Below are positions 49,880 to 60,047 of a stretch of 64,000 nt of DNA, one piece after another (within the stretch, counting starts at the first letter, position 1; each line of letters opens with the position of its first letter). A program made the position numbers and the translations under genes. This DNA comes from Dermanyssus gallinae (lineage: Eukaryota > Arthropoda > Arachnida > Mesostigmata > Dermanyssidae). The notes beneath the pieces were generated by a model. It ran no database searches, was not told the origin of the DNA, and saw only the letters and a program-made list of their open reading frames with translations. The stretch is taken from contig QVRM01002067.1 in NCBI GenBank assembly GCA_003439945.1, forward strand, positions 2,826,501-2,890,500. The letters run 5' to 3'.

Positions 49880-50230
49880 AGTCGCCAAAGTCTCTCCGGT
49901 CGAGATGCGCTCCTTTACCCTAGTGGAAATTCTTTCGCCGCGTACGGTCCACTTCCGGGGAGCAGTGGTAGACCCAGGTTTCGTCAACGGTTACGAATTG
50001 GCCCAAAAAATCATGCTGATTTTGTCTTGAAGTTCCAAAATGCTCTCCGAAGTTGACTCGCTTATCAGTTGTTGGTTCATTGTGAGCTCGCGTGCTAGCC
50101 ACTTTGTTTATTTTCATACATACATGTTGGCGCAAGATGTAATGTGGTGTACCATGGCTAATGCCACGGCCTCCGCCATTTCGCACAGCTTCAATCGGCG
50201 GTCAGTTAACCTTTTATTGCTCGAGACAAG
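49880..50230 (-). pseudogene. mariner transposase remnant interrupted by the BEL element
   Basis: Minus-strand HDFLGQFVTVDETWVYHCSP is the hallmark around the first catalytic aspartate; upstream, DRRLKLCEMAEA is the HTH-region wording (..K..EIAD..). Alignment with the remnant at 34.8-35.1 kb extends over the whole piece. The BEL target duplication follows at 50231, so BEL inserted into or beside this remnant. I could not follow the transposase on the far side (after 58252). Confidence 0.7.
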
Positions 50231-50235
50231 TATCC
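50231..50235. repeat. BEL target-site duplication, left (TATCC)
   Basis: Matches 58248-58252. Five bases is the usual BEL/Pao duplication size. Confidence 0.85.
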
Positions 50236-50572
50236 TGTCAATAATTGTAAGATGTTTATATATTACGAATTAGAATGGACGATCATCACGGTCTTAATAC
50301 GCGGAATGACATATTGTACATATCCAATTGAAGGGAACACCATCTGGCACAAAAGGCCGGATGTGGAATGGCATGTGTAAATTCAAATAAACGGAATACC
50401 GCCTGGCGCCAAGAACCAGACGCACGTTCGGAACCGAAGGATGCGGTCATGCCTCGCGCACGTAGCTCCCTAGTAGTGTAACTGATACGAGCGGCAGTAG
50501 AGATGGACTAACTCTATCAATCCTACCGACGGCTACCAACAGGCTCCCTACCGGCACACCCGTGCCGCAACA
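50236..50572 (+). repeat. BEL 5' LTR
   Basis: Begins TGTCAATAATTGTAAGATG and ends GTGCCGCAACA, with the TG...CA termini expected. An AATAAA lies near 50388. It should carry the promoter and polyadenylation site of the element. Confidence 0.9.
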
Positions 50573-50574
50573 AA

Positions 50575-50592
50575 TGGTGCCTAGTGACCAGG
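50575..50592 (+). promoter_or_regulatory. BEL primer-binding site candidate
   Basis: TGGTGCCTAGTGACCAGG two bases after the 5' LTR; TGG is the complement of a tRNA CCA end. The tRNA was not identified. Confidence 0.5.
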
Positions 50593-50935
50593 ACCGACAA
50601 AACCTGTTGTTATCGGTCGGTGGTTAACCTTGTAGTGCAGTATTTTCGTTACCTGCTACAAGAATCGTTGTCGTCTTGGTGCCTGCTAGCATTCAGTTGC
50701 CGACCGCCAACCTACGGACAGACGTTTCTGCCGTCCTTTTTCCCATTCCGTGTCGTCTCATCACATATTTTTCTCCATATTCCGTGCACCCCAGTGCCTA
50801 ACGGGGTAAGTGTATTAAGTGAGTGACTATTTCGTATCGTCGCCTCCTGAAAATCGTCATTGTCGTTGTGCCGCCGCCGCCACCAGCCACTGACACAGCA
50901 CAACCATTGCAAGCACAGCAACCAGCCTCAACATT

Positions 50936-51691
50936 ATGTCTAACGCCGGAAACATGACACTGCTTAGGAAGCAGGGGAGTAGTGAGAAGGCTCAGATCAT
51001 GGCGTTAGTAGCTACGCCAGTTGAGGCCCGTGACAATCACGTCATCTTAGTGCTGCTGAACAACGTAAAAGTGCGATTGGCCAAACTTGAGGCCCTCGAC
51101 GAGCGTATATTAAACCATCCCGATATGGCTGAGGGCGATATGGATGAGGAGATTGCTGCTTGCAGCCGGCATGAAAATACCGCGCTCGAATGCATTGAAA
51201 CTTTAAAGGGTCTGGTCACCGCCGCATCTGCTGCTTCAAGCTCAGCATCAGGCAACTTCGCTTCTGCACCGTCATCGCCGTCAGCGCCTACGGCGGAACC
51301 TGTCGCCCCAGCATGCTCCACGGTGCCGCTTCTAGACATTTCACCAGAGCCATTCTCGGGGAATCGTCTCGAATATCGTTCGTTTATCGCTTTGTTTAAG
51401 AATTGGATTGCTCGTCGTACAACGGCCACAGACACAGACAAACTTGTCGCTCTCCTCAAGCATCTTCAGGGTGAACCGAAAACACTTGTGATGTCTCTCG
51501 GCGTTCACGGTGCAGCGTATGATGCCGCTTTGCAGCTGCTTGACGACAATTACGGGTTGGTTGACATCGAGCGGCAGCAAGTAGTCCAGAACTTATTTCA
51601 CTTGCCAAAGGTAACATCGATGGATGACGTAGCCGGTCTGCGGGCGTTAATAAATCGAGTCCGAGCCAGTGTTAAGACGCTCGAGGCTTGA
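50936..51691 (+). pseudogene. BEL gag, N-terminal part
   Basis: ATG in context ACATTATGTC, 251 codons. A charged helical N-terminus is followed by an A/S/P-rich linker and the BEL gag core: LLDISPEPFSGNRLEYRSFI, FKNWI, DKLVALLKHLQGEPKTLV, AALQLLDDNYG. The reading shifts near 51688 into the next frame; the original stop is GCT-TGA. The protein would build the virus-like particle in the cytoplasm. Confidence 0.85.
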
Positions 51692-53838
51692 ACACCCCGC
51701 TCGAAACATTTTCGACCGCCTTTGCACCAGTGCTGCGAGCCGCGATTCCACCCACATTGTTGTATCAATACTCCGAAATCATGCGACTGGCAGCAACCAA
51801 TAAGAAGCAATTAGAACAACTGTCGCAGCATCGCAACGGTTCCGACGGAAACTCACTTCAAGATACATCATCAGGTGAATTGCGTCTGAGTCACGCAACT
51901 AAAACGGCCAATGACGTAAAGCAGTTGCTCGAGTATTTAACTCGTTTTGCCTCTAATCGAGAGGAAACTCAGCTCACAACGAACTTGTTGAGGGACGGCG
52001 ACCGCCGGGTTCAACGGAGAAGCACGTATTCGCAGTCTCGAACGCGAACACCGTTGGCCACCGCCGCCCCCGCCGTAGCGGTTCAAAGGACACAGAAATG
52101 TTTCTGTTGCCATTCTGTGGACCATCGTCCTTCGCGCTGCTCTGCTCGTATCAGCTTCAACGATAAGCTAGCTATTCTAAAGCGTCTCAATCGTTGTGTT
52201 GTGTGTTTCCGACATAAACACAGTGAAGGTCAACAGTGTGGAGGTGCTGCAGTTGAGTGCAATTCGTGTAAATCACGCGGCCATTATCCAAGCATGCACC
52301 CGCGCAACGCGGCCGACGAGAGTAAGCTGGCAGCCGCCAATGGACGCCCATCGTCCGTCGCGGTTGCAGTGAACGCAAACGTTGGTGTCCGTCGGACCCT
52401 TGTATACATGCTGTCGGCCAATCTTGTGCACGGCGGCAAAAAGATGCCAGTACGGGTGATGATGGATCAGGGATCGACGCTAACTTTCGTGACGCCCGGC
52501 CTCATAGAATTATTTTATAAAAGAGTGGCGCATGTTATAACTGAGCCGCTCTCATTAATTTATGCTAGGTCTTACGAAGAAGGTGTTGTGCCTGATTTTT
52601 TCCGACAATCCGTAATTACGCCTGTACATAAAAAAGGATCTAAGTCGAATGTTGATAACTATAGACCTGTGGCACAATCATCAATAGCGTGTATATTATT
52701 TGAAAAATTACCTGTGGATCACATATTTAACTTCATGCAGTCTGAGGAAATGCTTGACGAGCAGCAACATGGCTTTACTAAGGGCAAATCTACAGCAACG
52801 CAGCTAGTTGAAATGGTTCAAGATTGGGCCATTTATATTAACAAAAAGAAAGCATTTGATTGTATATACTTTGATTTTTCTAAAGCATTTGACAGAGTAA
52901 ACCATTTTAAACTTTTACAGAAACTAATTGACCTAAATATAGACAAGCACACTGTTTTATGGATATCAAGTTATCTAACGAATCGAAGGTTTTGTGTGCG
53001 GGTCAACAACAGTTTTAGTCAGTATGGGGTGTGTCCCTCGGGCGTGCCTCAGGGATCATGTCTGGGCCCATTGTTATTCTGTATATTCATTTTAGATCTT
53101 AAAAACGTTATACCCGGAGCCCTTAAGCACAAACTATATGCAGACGATCTTAAACTTTACGGGCCATCTGGCACAAAGGCTGACAGGGAAATATTACAGA
53201 AAACAATTGACTCCATCTCCGATTGGTGCGTCAAAAATGATATGATCATTTCGGTCCCTAAATGCGCCGTTGTGTGTCTGAAGGAGGGCCACGTCTACAC
53301 ACTTGATGGACAGGAGATACCCAGAGTAAACAGCATTCGCGATCTTGGGGTAACGATAACACCGGAGCTAGATTTTAACATTCACATTACGCAAACCATT
53401 CAATCTGCTAGTCGTATATGTAACATGATATTTCGTTGTTTTATTATCGAATGTCCATTGTTTTATATCCGCCTCTATAATAGCCTTGTACTTCCCAAAT
53501 TCATCTACAGCTGTGAAGTCTGGCGGCCGTATTTAAAGAAACATATTGATGCAATTGAAAAAGTTCAGTCTAAATTCCTTCGACGTGTTGCATTGAGATG
53601 TAAGGTAGAGCGTAGCAGTCTCGACTTACTACCTATATCAGAACGACACTCGAGCGCAGATTTTAAAATGTACGCACGAATATCTCAGTCGAATAGACTC
53701 CCCATCTTTTTTAATATTCGAAACAACAATCTGCGCAGTACTCAAACCATATCGTCAAAAATAGTTGCACGATCTGACCGAATCAACAATATGTTTTCGT
53801 GGCGGATGGCGAGAATGTTGAGAACTATGAATTCGTGA
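51688..53838 (+). pseudogene. in-frame chimera: BEL gag end + protease start + LINE RT
   Basis: An uninterrupted 716-codon frame. Residues to about 270 are BEL: CFCCHSVDHRPSRC zinc knuckle, CNSCKSRGHYPSMHP, then the aspartic protease start VMMDQGSTLTFVT. At 52510 the frame passes without a stop into a LINE: RPVAQSSIACILFEKL, HGFTKGKSTATQLVEM, motif A YFDFSKAFDRVNH, motif B CPSGVPQGSCLGPLLF, motif C YADDLKLY, then the connection CEVWRPYLKKHIDAIEKVQS. The LINE part keeps all RT catalytic residues. The fusion results from insertion, not selection; whether it is expressed is unknown. Confidence 0.88.
52504..52509. repeat. nested LINE target duplication, left (ATAGAA)
   Basis: Repeated at 54032-54037, at the point where BEL coding resumes. 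Confidence 0.75.
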
Positions 53839-54031
53839 TATAATATTATAAACTTTACTTTTACATATATATCACGCACTGATACTATTGCGTCCTTGTA
53901 TATGGTTCATTTTTTTTATGCGTCTTATATTGTGCATTGTATATATTGAATAACCAACTTGTGAATAACCATGTATATAATTATATTCCCTTTGAAAACA
54001 ATAAAGGAGCACTTTAATTGAATTGAATTGA
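52510..54031 (+). mobile_element. 5'-truncated CR1/Jockey-like LINE nested in BEL
   Basis: Starts mid-RT, lacks endonuclease, and ends ACAATAAAGGAGCACTTTAA followed by three AATTG-type units. The 3' end shares AATAAAGGAG and the pentanucleotide tail style with the LINE at 19.4-21.7 kb, and the proteins are closely alike (VPKCAV, DLGVT). The stop is at 53836. The frame is entirely open, so this is among the youngest insertions in the window and younger than the BEL. Confidence 0.9.
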
Positions 54032-54037
54032 ATAGAA
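54032..54037. repeat. nested LINE target duplication, right (ATAGAA)
   Basis: Direct copy of 52504-52509. Confidence 0.75.
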
Positions 54038-56338
54038 CAGCTGACTGGCATCCGCCCAACGCAGTGGGCCAACTTAGACGTGCAGGCATTTGCTAGCGAG
54101 CATCAGATCTTATCGCCGCGGTACAAGCTCACCCTGGAGAGTACCTACGGCAAAGACAGAGTACATCTTCTTGCCTACCAGCACAGCTTCGGCGTTAATC
54201 CGTCGATCGACTGCCCCCCTCACGTACGAGTGGCTATTGATAAATTCAAGACACAGCATGCGCTTGCTGATCGCGCTCTTGGCAACGACCTTGCGACTGA
54301 CCCGCCGGACATTCTAATTGGGTTTGACCAGTTTTTTGAGATCGCCTTTGTCGGGCGAGAGAAAAAAATTGTCGATGGCCTAATCGGCAAGGACACGCGA
54401 TTTGGCTGGATGGTGGGAGGCCCTATGCCGGAGTCACCCGTACGTGCCCGCGTGGTCTCAGTGCAATCGCATTGCTGTACGGCTGTGCTGACAAAGCCGG
54501 CTCGTGATGTGCAACAACTTTGGAAGCTGGAACAGATCGAAATTAAGGGCGAAAAGGAGAGTGGATTGTCGGCCGACGAAGACTCAGCGTTGCAACAGTT
54601 TCAACAGGGACTCCGATACGAGGAAAGAGAGTATACGGTTGCCATCCCCAAACGACCGACTATACACCAACTAAGCAACAACATGCGGCTTGCCCTGCAG
54701 CGCCTCACATCGAAACAACTACGCAGCGTCACCGGCAACGTATCAACGATACCACGACGAGATCATGTCATTCGTTCACGAAGGCCACGCGAAGGAAGTG
54801 TTTGATGTTAACCTTAGCAGTGAGGACGAGTGCGACGGGTGTTTTTATTTGCCACATCACCAAGTGGTAACGACTACAGCGGGAGGTGCTAAAAAATGGC
54901 GCGTCGTGTTCGACGCCAGTGCCGCTGACGGAAAGAAAACCTCGTTGAATCAACACTTGTTACCTGGGCCGAACCTGAACCCAGACCTCCTGACTCTATT
55001 ATTGAACTTTCGCCAGTGGCTCTATCGGCAGACATAACTCGTGCATACCTTCGAATAAATGTACAGCAGGAAGATTGCCGACTATTTAGATTCTTCTGGC
55101 AGGGGCCGGCAGACGCAGCACCGCGGTGCTACCAGATGTCTAAGGTAACGTGGGGGGCGGCCCCTAGCCGTTTCCTTCTGGCTGCAACGTTGAGAGAGCA
55201 CTTCAAACGTGTCGACCCCGAGAATAAGCATTGGCTAGGTGATGGCCTTTATCACGATGATTTTTTGCGAAGTTTCGCGACAGATAACGACGCAGTCGCC
55301 TTTGTCGACAATCTGACCCGCTGGCTTGGATCGGCCGGTATGGAACTAGCAAAGTGGAAAACAAATTCCAAAGCCGTGGCAGAGTATCTGCGGCATATCG
55401 GTGCTGGGGATGCATCTCTTATGTTCGACGACGAAACGATTTTGAAGATTCTCGGAATATCATGTTCTCCGCACTGTGATACCATTCAATTCATCTTCAA
55501 ACACCTCGCCGATACTACGAAAACTACAATTACGAAAAGAAGAGTTCTGCAGGCAGTCGCTTCCATTTTTGATCCTGTGGGGTGTCTGGCGCCGTTCGTG
55601 CTGCGCGGAAGGGCGATGATACAGACGCTGTGGACGCGGCAACTCAATTGGGATGACGAGCTCGACAGCCAGGCAGCTTCGGAATTTCGCTGTTGGTTAG
55701 GTGAGGTACAGACGCTGGCATCTATTCGTGTCCCGCGGAAATACGCGGCCGCTGACAGGCCAGTCGCCGCTCGACACCTTCACGTCTTCGGTGATGCATC
55801 ATTGCGAGCATTTGCTGTGGCGGCTTACCTGCAGACGCTGTATGAGGATAAAACTCACCACTGCCAGCTGGTTATGGCAAAGTCTCGCCTGGCCCCATTG
55901 GATCGTCTTACGTTGCCGCGACTGGAGCTCCTAGCCGCGCTATTGGCAGTGCGCGTTCGGCGAGTGATTGTCGACAGTCTGCATATTAGAATCTCGAAGA
56001 CATATATGTACACTGACTCACTGGTGGCATATCACTGGTGCACGTCTAACGTACCGGGCAGATAGAAGACGTTCGTCTTCAATAGAGTGATCGAGATTCA
56101 GCAGTTATCGTCATTGTCAGAATGGTTTCTCGTTCCGGGCGAAGAGAACGTGGCGGATTTTGCCACAAGGGGAGTCCAAGCTACCACTCTGCGAGACAAC
56201 CAGATGTGGTGGAGTGGACCCCAGTGGCTGAGCCTGCCTCAAGAGGATAGGCCCGTTTCGCAGCCGCGAACCGATGTCGTTGACAACCTCGAGGATGCCG
56301 TCGTCGAGAAGCGCGCCGTCGTCACGCCGATGATTTAG
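54038..56338 (+). pseudogene. BEL pol: protease remainder, RT and RNase H
   Basis: Coding resumes right after the LINE. The first frame (to 54805) has DILIGFDQFFEI, FGWMVGGPMP and QQLWKLEQIEIKG. After a frameshift come YLPHHQVV and KWRVVFDASAADG plus LLPGPNLNPDLL. After another, SADITRAYLRI (motif A), VTWGAAPSRFLLAATLREHF and GLYHDDFLRS (motif C). The usual BEL motif is YVDD, so H is unusual. RNase H follows: HVFGDASLRAFAVAAYL, LPRLELLAALLAVRVRR, MYTDSLVAYHWC, with D, E, D present. A TAG lies at 56063-56065; VPGEENVADFATRG continues in frame. Confidence 0.88.
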
Positions 56339-57814
56339 GTTAACCCGCTACTGGACCTCTACAGGTTCAATGCCATTGAGTCTACTATTCGTGTTGTAGC
56401 TCATGTATTGAGGTTCGCTCTCCTCACGCGGCGCCGAGACACCACCACCTGAGCTGCGAAGACGGGCCGAGAGGCTTATCATCAAGTGGACGCAGAAGCA
56501 ACACTTCCCAAGTGAGCTCAGAGCAGTGCAAACCGGAGACCAACAGCCGAAATTATCAAAGCTTGCTGCCTACGATCTATTTATCGATGGCGACGGCCTG
56601 TTACGGGCGAAGACAAAACTCAATCAAGGCTTGTTTCTCACCGAAGACGAGAAAAATCCAATCATAATCCCCGGTCAATCACACTTGGCAACGTTGCTGA
56701 TAAACCGCGAGCACCGTATCAACACGCATTTTGGTGTGAATACCGTGTTGAACAGTTTACGTAAGCGGTTCTGGGTAACCCGTGGTCGCCAAATCATCAA
56801 GGCTACCCTACGCTGCTGCGTGGCGTGCAGACGACGCCAGGGACTCCCGGGCGATCAAGTGCGCGCACCCCTGCCCACCTCAAGGGCCACTCTCATCACC
56901 CCGGTCGCCACTACCGGAGTTGATTTTTGTGGTCCGTTCTATACTAGGTCGCGTGACGGAGCGGCGAAGAGCTACGTCGCATTGCTCACCTGCGCGGCAA
57001 TGCGGGGTGTCCATCTCGAGCTGGTACCGAGTATGACCGGCCCTCAGACGCACTTGGCCCTCCGCCGATTTCTGGCGACCTATCCGGGCTGTCGGGAGTT
57101 TGTTAGCGACAACGGTCGCTCATTTGTCAAGGCAGCCACGGACATCAAGAAAATATTCAACTCGTTTAAGTCTCAGGAGTCGAGGGAGCTGCTTAGCCAA
57201 CGCCGTGTCACGTGGAACTTCAACTGTCCGCAGGCCTCCTGGCATGAAGGATTTTCTGAACGGCTTGTTGGCACGGTAAAGGCGGCATTGGCGAAGACGC
57301 TAGGACGCAGTCTTCTTTCGTTCGAGGAGTTTCGCACGATTTTGATCGAGCTGGCTGCCGTCGTCAACGATCGGCCAATCACGCATTTGTCTGCTGAGCC
57401 AGACGGGCCGCGGGCCCTCACCCCAGCTCACCTCATTCGAGGCGGCCACCCATCGTCGGCGCTATGTTCGCTCACGCCTCTAGACCGACTCGGGCCTGAC
57501 GGAGCGACGTCAGCAGAAGAGCTGCGAGCGGCCACACGACTCACAAACATCTCTCTGTGCGCTGGCAGCGCGACTACATCATGCAACTTCGATCGGCAAA
57601 CATGAGTGCCGTCGGCAAAGCGCGTCCTATCAAAGAAGGAGACGTATGCCTCTTGCGTGACGACAACACCCCGCGACTTCACTGGGAATTGGTTAAAGTG
57701 GAAAAATGCCACACTGGACGCGATGGCCTGCCGAGGACGTGCACAGTCCGTTTTTCAAATGGACGCATCTCACGCCGCGCCATGCAACTATTGTACCCTC
57801 TTGAACTAGTGTAA
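56339..57814 (+). pseudogene. BEL integrase
   Basis: After the stop at 56336 the coding sense continues weakly (LLDLYRFNAIESTIRVVAHV). The frame 56526-57605 (359 codons) has the HHCC zinc domain (H63, H68, C98, C101), the core GVDFCGPF (D133), FVSDNGRSF (D195) and SWHEGFSERLVGTVK (E245), all catalytic residues present. A frameshift near 57550 leads to the C-terminal part 57557-57814: GDVCLLRDDNTPRLHWELVK, RTCTVRFSNG, LYPLELV. It would insert the cDNA into chromosomes. Confidence 0.88.
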
Positions 57815-57902
57815 TCGGCAACCAGAGGGAATCCAAACAGTTTTATTACATACCGATATAGCATACCCCGCAGCCAAAGGAAAAAATAGGCATATATTTT
57901 TC

Positions 57903-57910
57903 GGCGGGAG
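57903..57910 (+). promoter_or_regulatory. BEL polypurine tract
   Basis: GGCGGGAG abuts the 3' LTR, the expected place for plus-strand priming; it contains one C, so it is imperfect. Confidence 0.5.
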
Positions 57911-58247
57911 GGTCAATAATTGTAAGATCTTTATATATTACGAATTAGAATGGACGATCATCACGGTTTTAATACGCGGAACGACATATTGTACATATCC
58001 AAATGAACGGAACACCATCTGGCACAAAAGGCCGGATGTGGAATGGCATGTGTAAATTCAAATAAACGGAATACCGCCTGGCGCCAAGAACCAGACGCAC
58101 GTTCGGAACCGAAGGATGCGGTCATGCCTCGCGCACGTAGGTCCCTAGTAGTGTAACTGACACGAGCGGCAGTAGAGATGGACTAACTCTAGCAATCCTA
58201 CCGACGGCTACCAACAGGCTCCTTACCGGCACACCCGTGCCGCAACA
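57911..58247 (+). repeat. BEL 3' LTR
   Basis: Aligns end to end with 50236-50572; the first base is G instead of T. Confidence 0.9.
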
Positions 58248-58252
58248 TATCC
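58248..58252. repeat. BEL target-site duplication, right (TATCC)
   Basis: Matches 50231-50235. Confidence 0.85.
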
Positions 58253-58422
58253 TTTGTCGATCTAACAATCTGCGACACCTTTGATGCTCACAAAATGGTT
58301 CAATGAAAAGTACTGGCCAATAAAGAATCGCTAAGCATTAAACATCAAAGCGGCGTCGCCTTGTCTAAGCGTTCAATTGTACACCTTTATTTTTTTTCCG
58401 TAATGCTAATGCCCGTGTACGG

Positions 58423-58583
58423 TTTTTTTTTCATGCTATGGCTGATTTTCAATCCACTCCGGCATTTACCTTGTCTAAGTTGGAAACCATGCAAACCAAT
58501 TTAAGAGTGGCCGGTCTGGGTCTCGAACCCAGGCCTCCCGAACGCAAGGCAAAAACTTTGCCACTAAGCCATCTTGCTCGGTA
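58423..58583 (-). mobile_element. tRNA-derived SINE with intact A and B boxes
   Basis: On the minus strand it begins TACCGAGCAAGATGGCTTAG. Box A is ATGGCTTAGTGG (plus 58561-58572) and box B GGGTTCGAGACCC (58518-58530), both close to RNA polymerase III consensus. About 75 bp of unrelated body follow, ending in a run of nine A. The copy at 5340-5513 shares the whole body. The tRNA-like head has lost a clean cloverleaf, so this is a SINE and not a tRNA gene. It sits ~170 bp beyond the BEL 3' LTR. Confidence 0.8.
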
Positions 58584-58770
58584 CCTAGAACGGCAAGATA
58601 AGCGATCTGAAATTAAAGTGGACAGTACTCTGCTAAAATAACAAGCTACTAGAGCACGTCGAACACTTACTAGAGCAAAGCGCAGCAAGTGTAAAAAAGA
58701 CAGACAACGCCAACTGCATACGGAGTTGAGTTCGAAAAGCTCTGAGCTGGCATCGGTGACTAATTGCTGT

Positions 58771-59280
58771 TTAGCAAGTTTTCCAAAACTGTAGCAAGAG
58801 TTGCAAGTCAGGTGGCTTTAGTGAGTATACAAACTCTCGTGTCCATCTCGGGGGTTGACGTGAGCGGCCGACCCGATTCTGGGGTGGTCGTTGACTCAGA
58901 GAGGTTGGTTCGTTGTAGACGTAGGAGGTTGTCGGCCGGTCTATTATCTCGGGCTGGTCACTGTGGCGGTCTGTGTCGTCGAACTGAATGTATGGCTTGA
59001 CTCTGGATACATGGACTATCTGTCGCGTCCGCCGTGGTCCTGGGGTGTTGGCTGCCTCGGTCGATTCCACGTCCACAGTTGTCGGGTTGGTCACTTTCAC
59101 TATGATGTACGGTCCGAAGTGTCTTCTCTGGAGTTTGTCGGATTTATCGACTCGTTGGACTCGTTGGGTGTGTGTGAGCACTAAGTCGTTTGCTCGGAAC
59201 CATGGTTCTGTCTTGAACTCTGTCGTTCGTGGTCGGGTAGGTCGGGGTTGATCACTTGTCGGGTCTCGTCGCGCATGCAC
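58771..59280 (-). pseudogene. Ty3-type retrotransposon integrase C-terminus
   Basis: 169 open codons on the minus strand. WFRANDLVLTHTQRVQRVD, DKLQRRHFGPYIIVKVTNP, TTVDVE and QIVHVSRVKPYIQF form the SH3-like tail of Ty3/Gypsy integrases (usual wording GD.V......KL...F.GPY.V.......Y.V, VHVSRLKPY). The catalytic core that should precede it is absent; a minisatellite occupies that place (59295-59562). The tail after VKPY is hydrophilic and ends at a TAG near 58771. Confidence 0.78.
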
Positions 59281-59294
59281 GGCCTCGTGGTCGG

Positions 59295-59562
59295 TCGGCG
59301 TCGGTGGCCTTGGTCGGGAAGCGTTGTCGGCGTCAGTGGCCTTGGTCGGGAAGCGTTGTCGGCGTCGGTGGCCTTGGTCGGGAAGCGTTGTCGGCGTCAG
59401 TGGCCGTGCTCGGGAAGCGTCGTCGGCGTCAGTGGCTGTACTCGGGAGCGTCGTCGGCGTCGGTGGCCTTGGTCGGGAAGCGTCGTCGGCGTCAGTGGCT
59501 GTACTCGGGAGCGTCGTCGGCGTCGGTGGCCTTGGTCGGGAAGCGTCGTCGGTGGCCGTGAT
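59295..59562. repeat. 32 bp minisatellite
   Basis: About eight and a half tandem copies of a 31-32 bp unit containing GGTGGCCTTGGTCGGGAAGC and GTCGGCGTC. Variants alternate (CCTTGGTC or CTGTACTC), suggesting higher-order duplication of a two-unit block. Since 32 is not a multiple of 3, frames rotate and three overlapping open frames arise by chance. Confidence 0.9.
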
Positions 59563-60047
59563 CGTTGTTAGTGGTCAGTTGTTGTTCGATCACGTTCCGT
59601 CGTTGTTCAGTCGCGGCCGTTGTGGTCGTTGTAGTCGTGTTGTGCGGTCATGCAATGCTGCAGCCGGGAGCAGCCTGGCTGGGCGAACTCATCCCCTGGC
59701 TGGCAGTGTTGTCCTGGTCGTTGTCGGTCGTGGTTTGTCGTTGTCGGTCGTGGTTTGTCGTTGTCTTCTCTTTGTCGGTCGCGGTTCGGTCGTAGTCGGT
59801 GCTTGTTCGTGGTCGTTCGCGTCTTGGTTCGGTCCGTTTGCTGTGTGGCCACTGACAATGTAACGAGTTCATTGTTCGGTCAGCGACGGTGTCCTGGTCG
59901 TTGCTAGTGGTCGGTCGTTGTCCAGTCGTGGTCGGTCGGTTGTTGTTCGTTGAGGTGCGTGCGCCGCGTGGTCACTGCATCGTCCGTTGTCGCCTCGGTT
60001 GGTTCGCCGCCCGTTGGTAGAGAGAGATCGAAGCATCTCCACTAAAT
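59563..60047. other. G/T-rich tract with GTCGTGG repeats
   Basis: The plus strand is strongly G+T rich, with repeats such as GTTGTCGGTCGTGGTTTGTC near 59715-59765. It continues the bias of the minisatellite. No gene. Confidence 0.6.

Larger units (their letters stand above)
50236..58247 (+). mobile_element. full-length BEL/Pao LTR retrotransposon with a nested LINE
   Basis: Two 337 bp LTRs, a TATCC duplication, a primer-binding region, gag, protease, RT-RNase H and integrase in BEL order, and a purine tract before the 3' LTR. The element is 8012 bp including a 1522 bp LINE and its duplication. The LTRs differ at about ten positions (roughly 97% identical by eye), so the insertion is of moderate age. 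Coding damage: frameshifts near 51690, 54750, 55020 and 57550, in-frame TAG at 56063, and the LINE. It is not autonomous. Confidence 0.92.

Noticed and set aside
51688..53838. Novel host gene with CCHC and RT
   Set aside because: Edges match a LINE insertion (ATAGAA duplication, microsatellite tail) within BEL coding, so it is a transposon chimera.
58501..58583. Functional tRNA gene
   Set aside because: A and B boxes are good but no complete cloverleaf forms, and a copy with a shared non-tRNA body exists at 5.4 kb, so it is a SINE.
59295..59562. CRISPR-like array
   Set aside because: Units are head-to-tail with no unique spacers, in a eukaryotic transposon context.
59248..59863. Overlapping S/V/G-rich frames of 101-179 codons
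   Set aside because: A 32 bp tandem repeat rotates through all frames and lacks stops; repetitive peptides with no domain.
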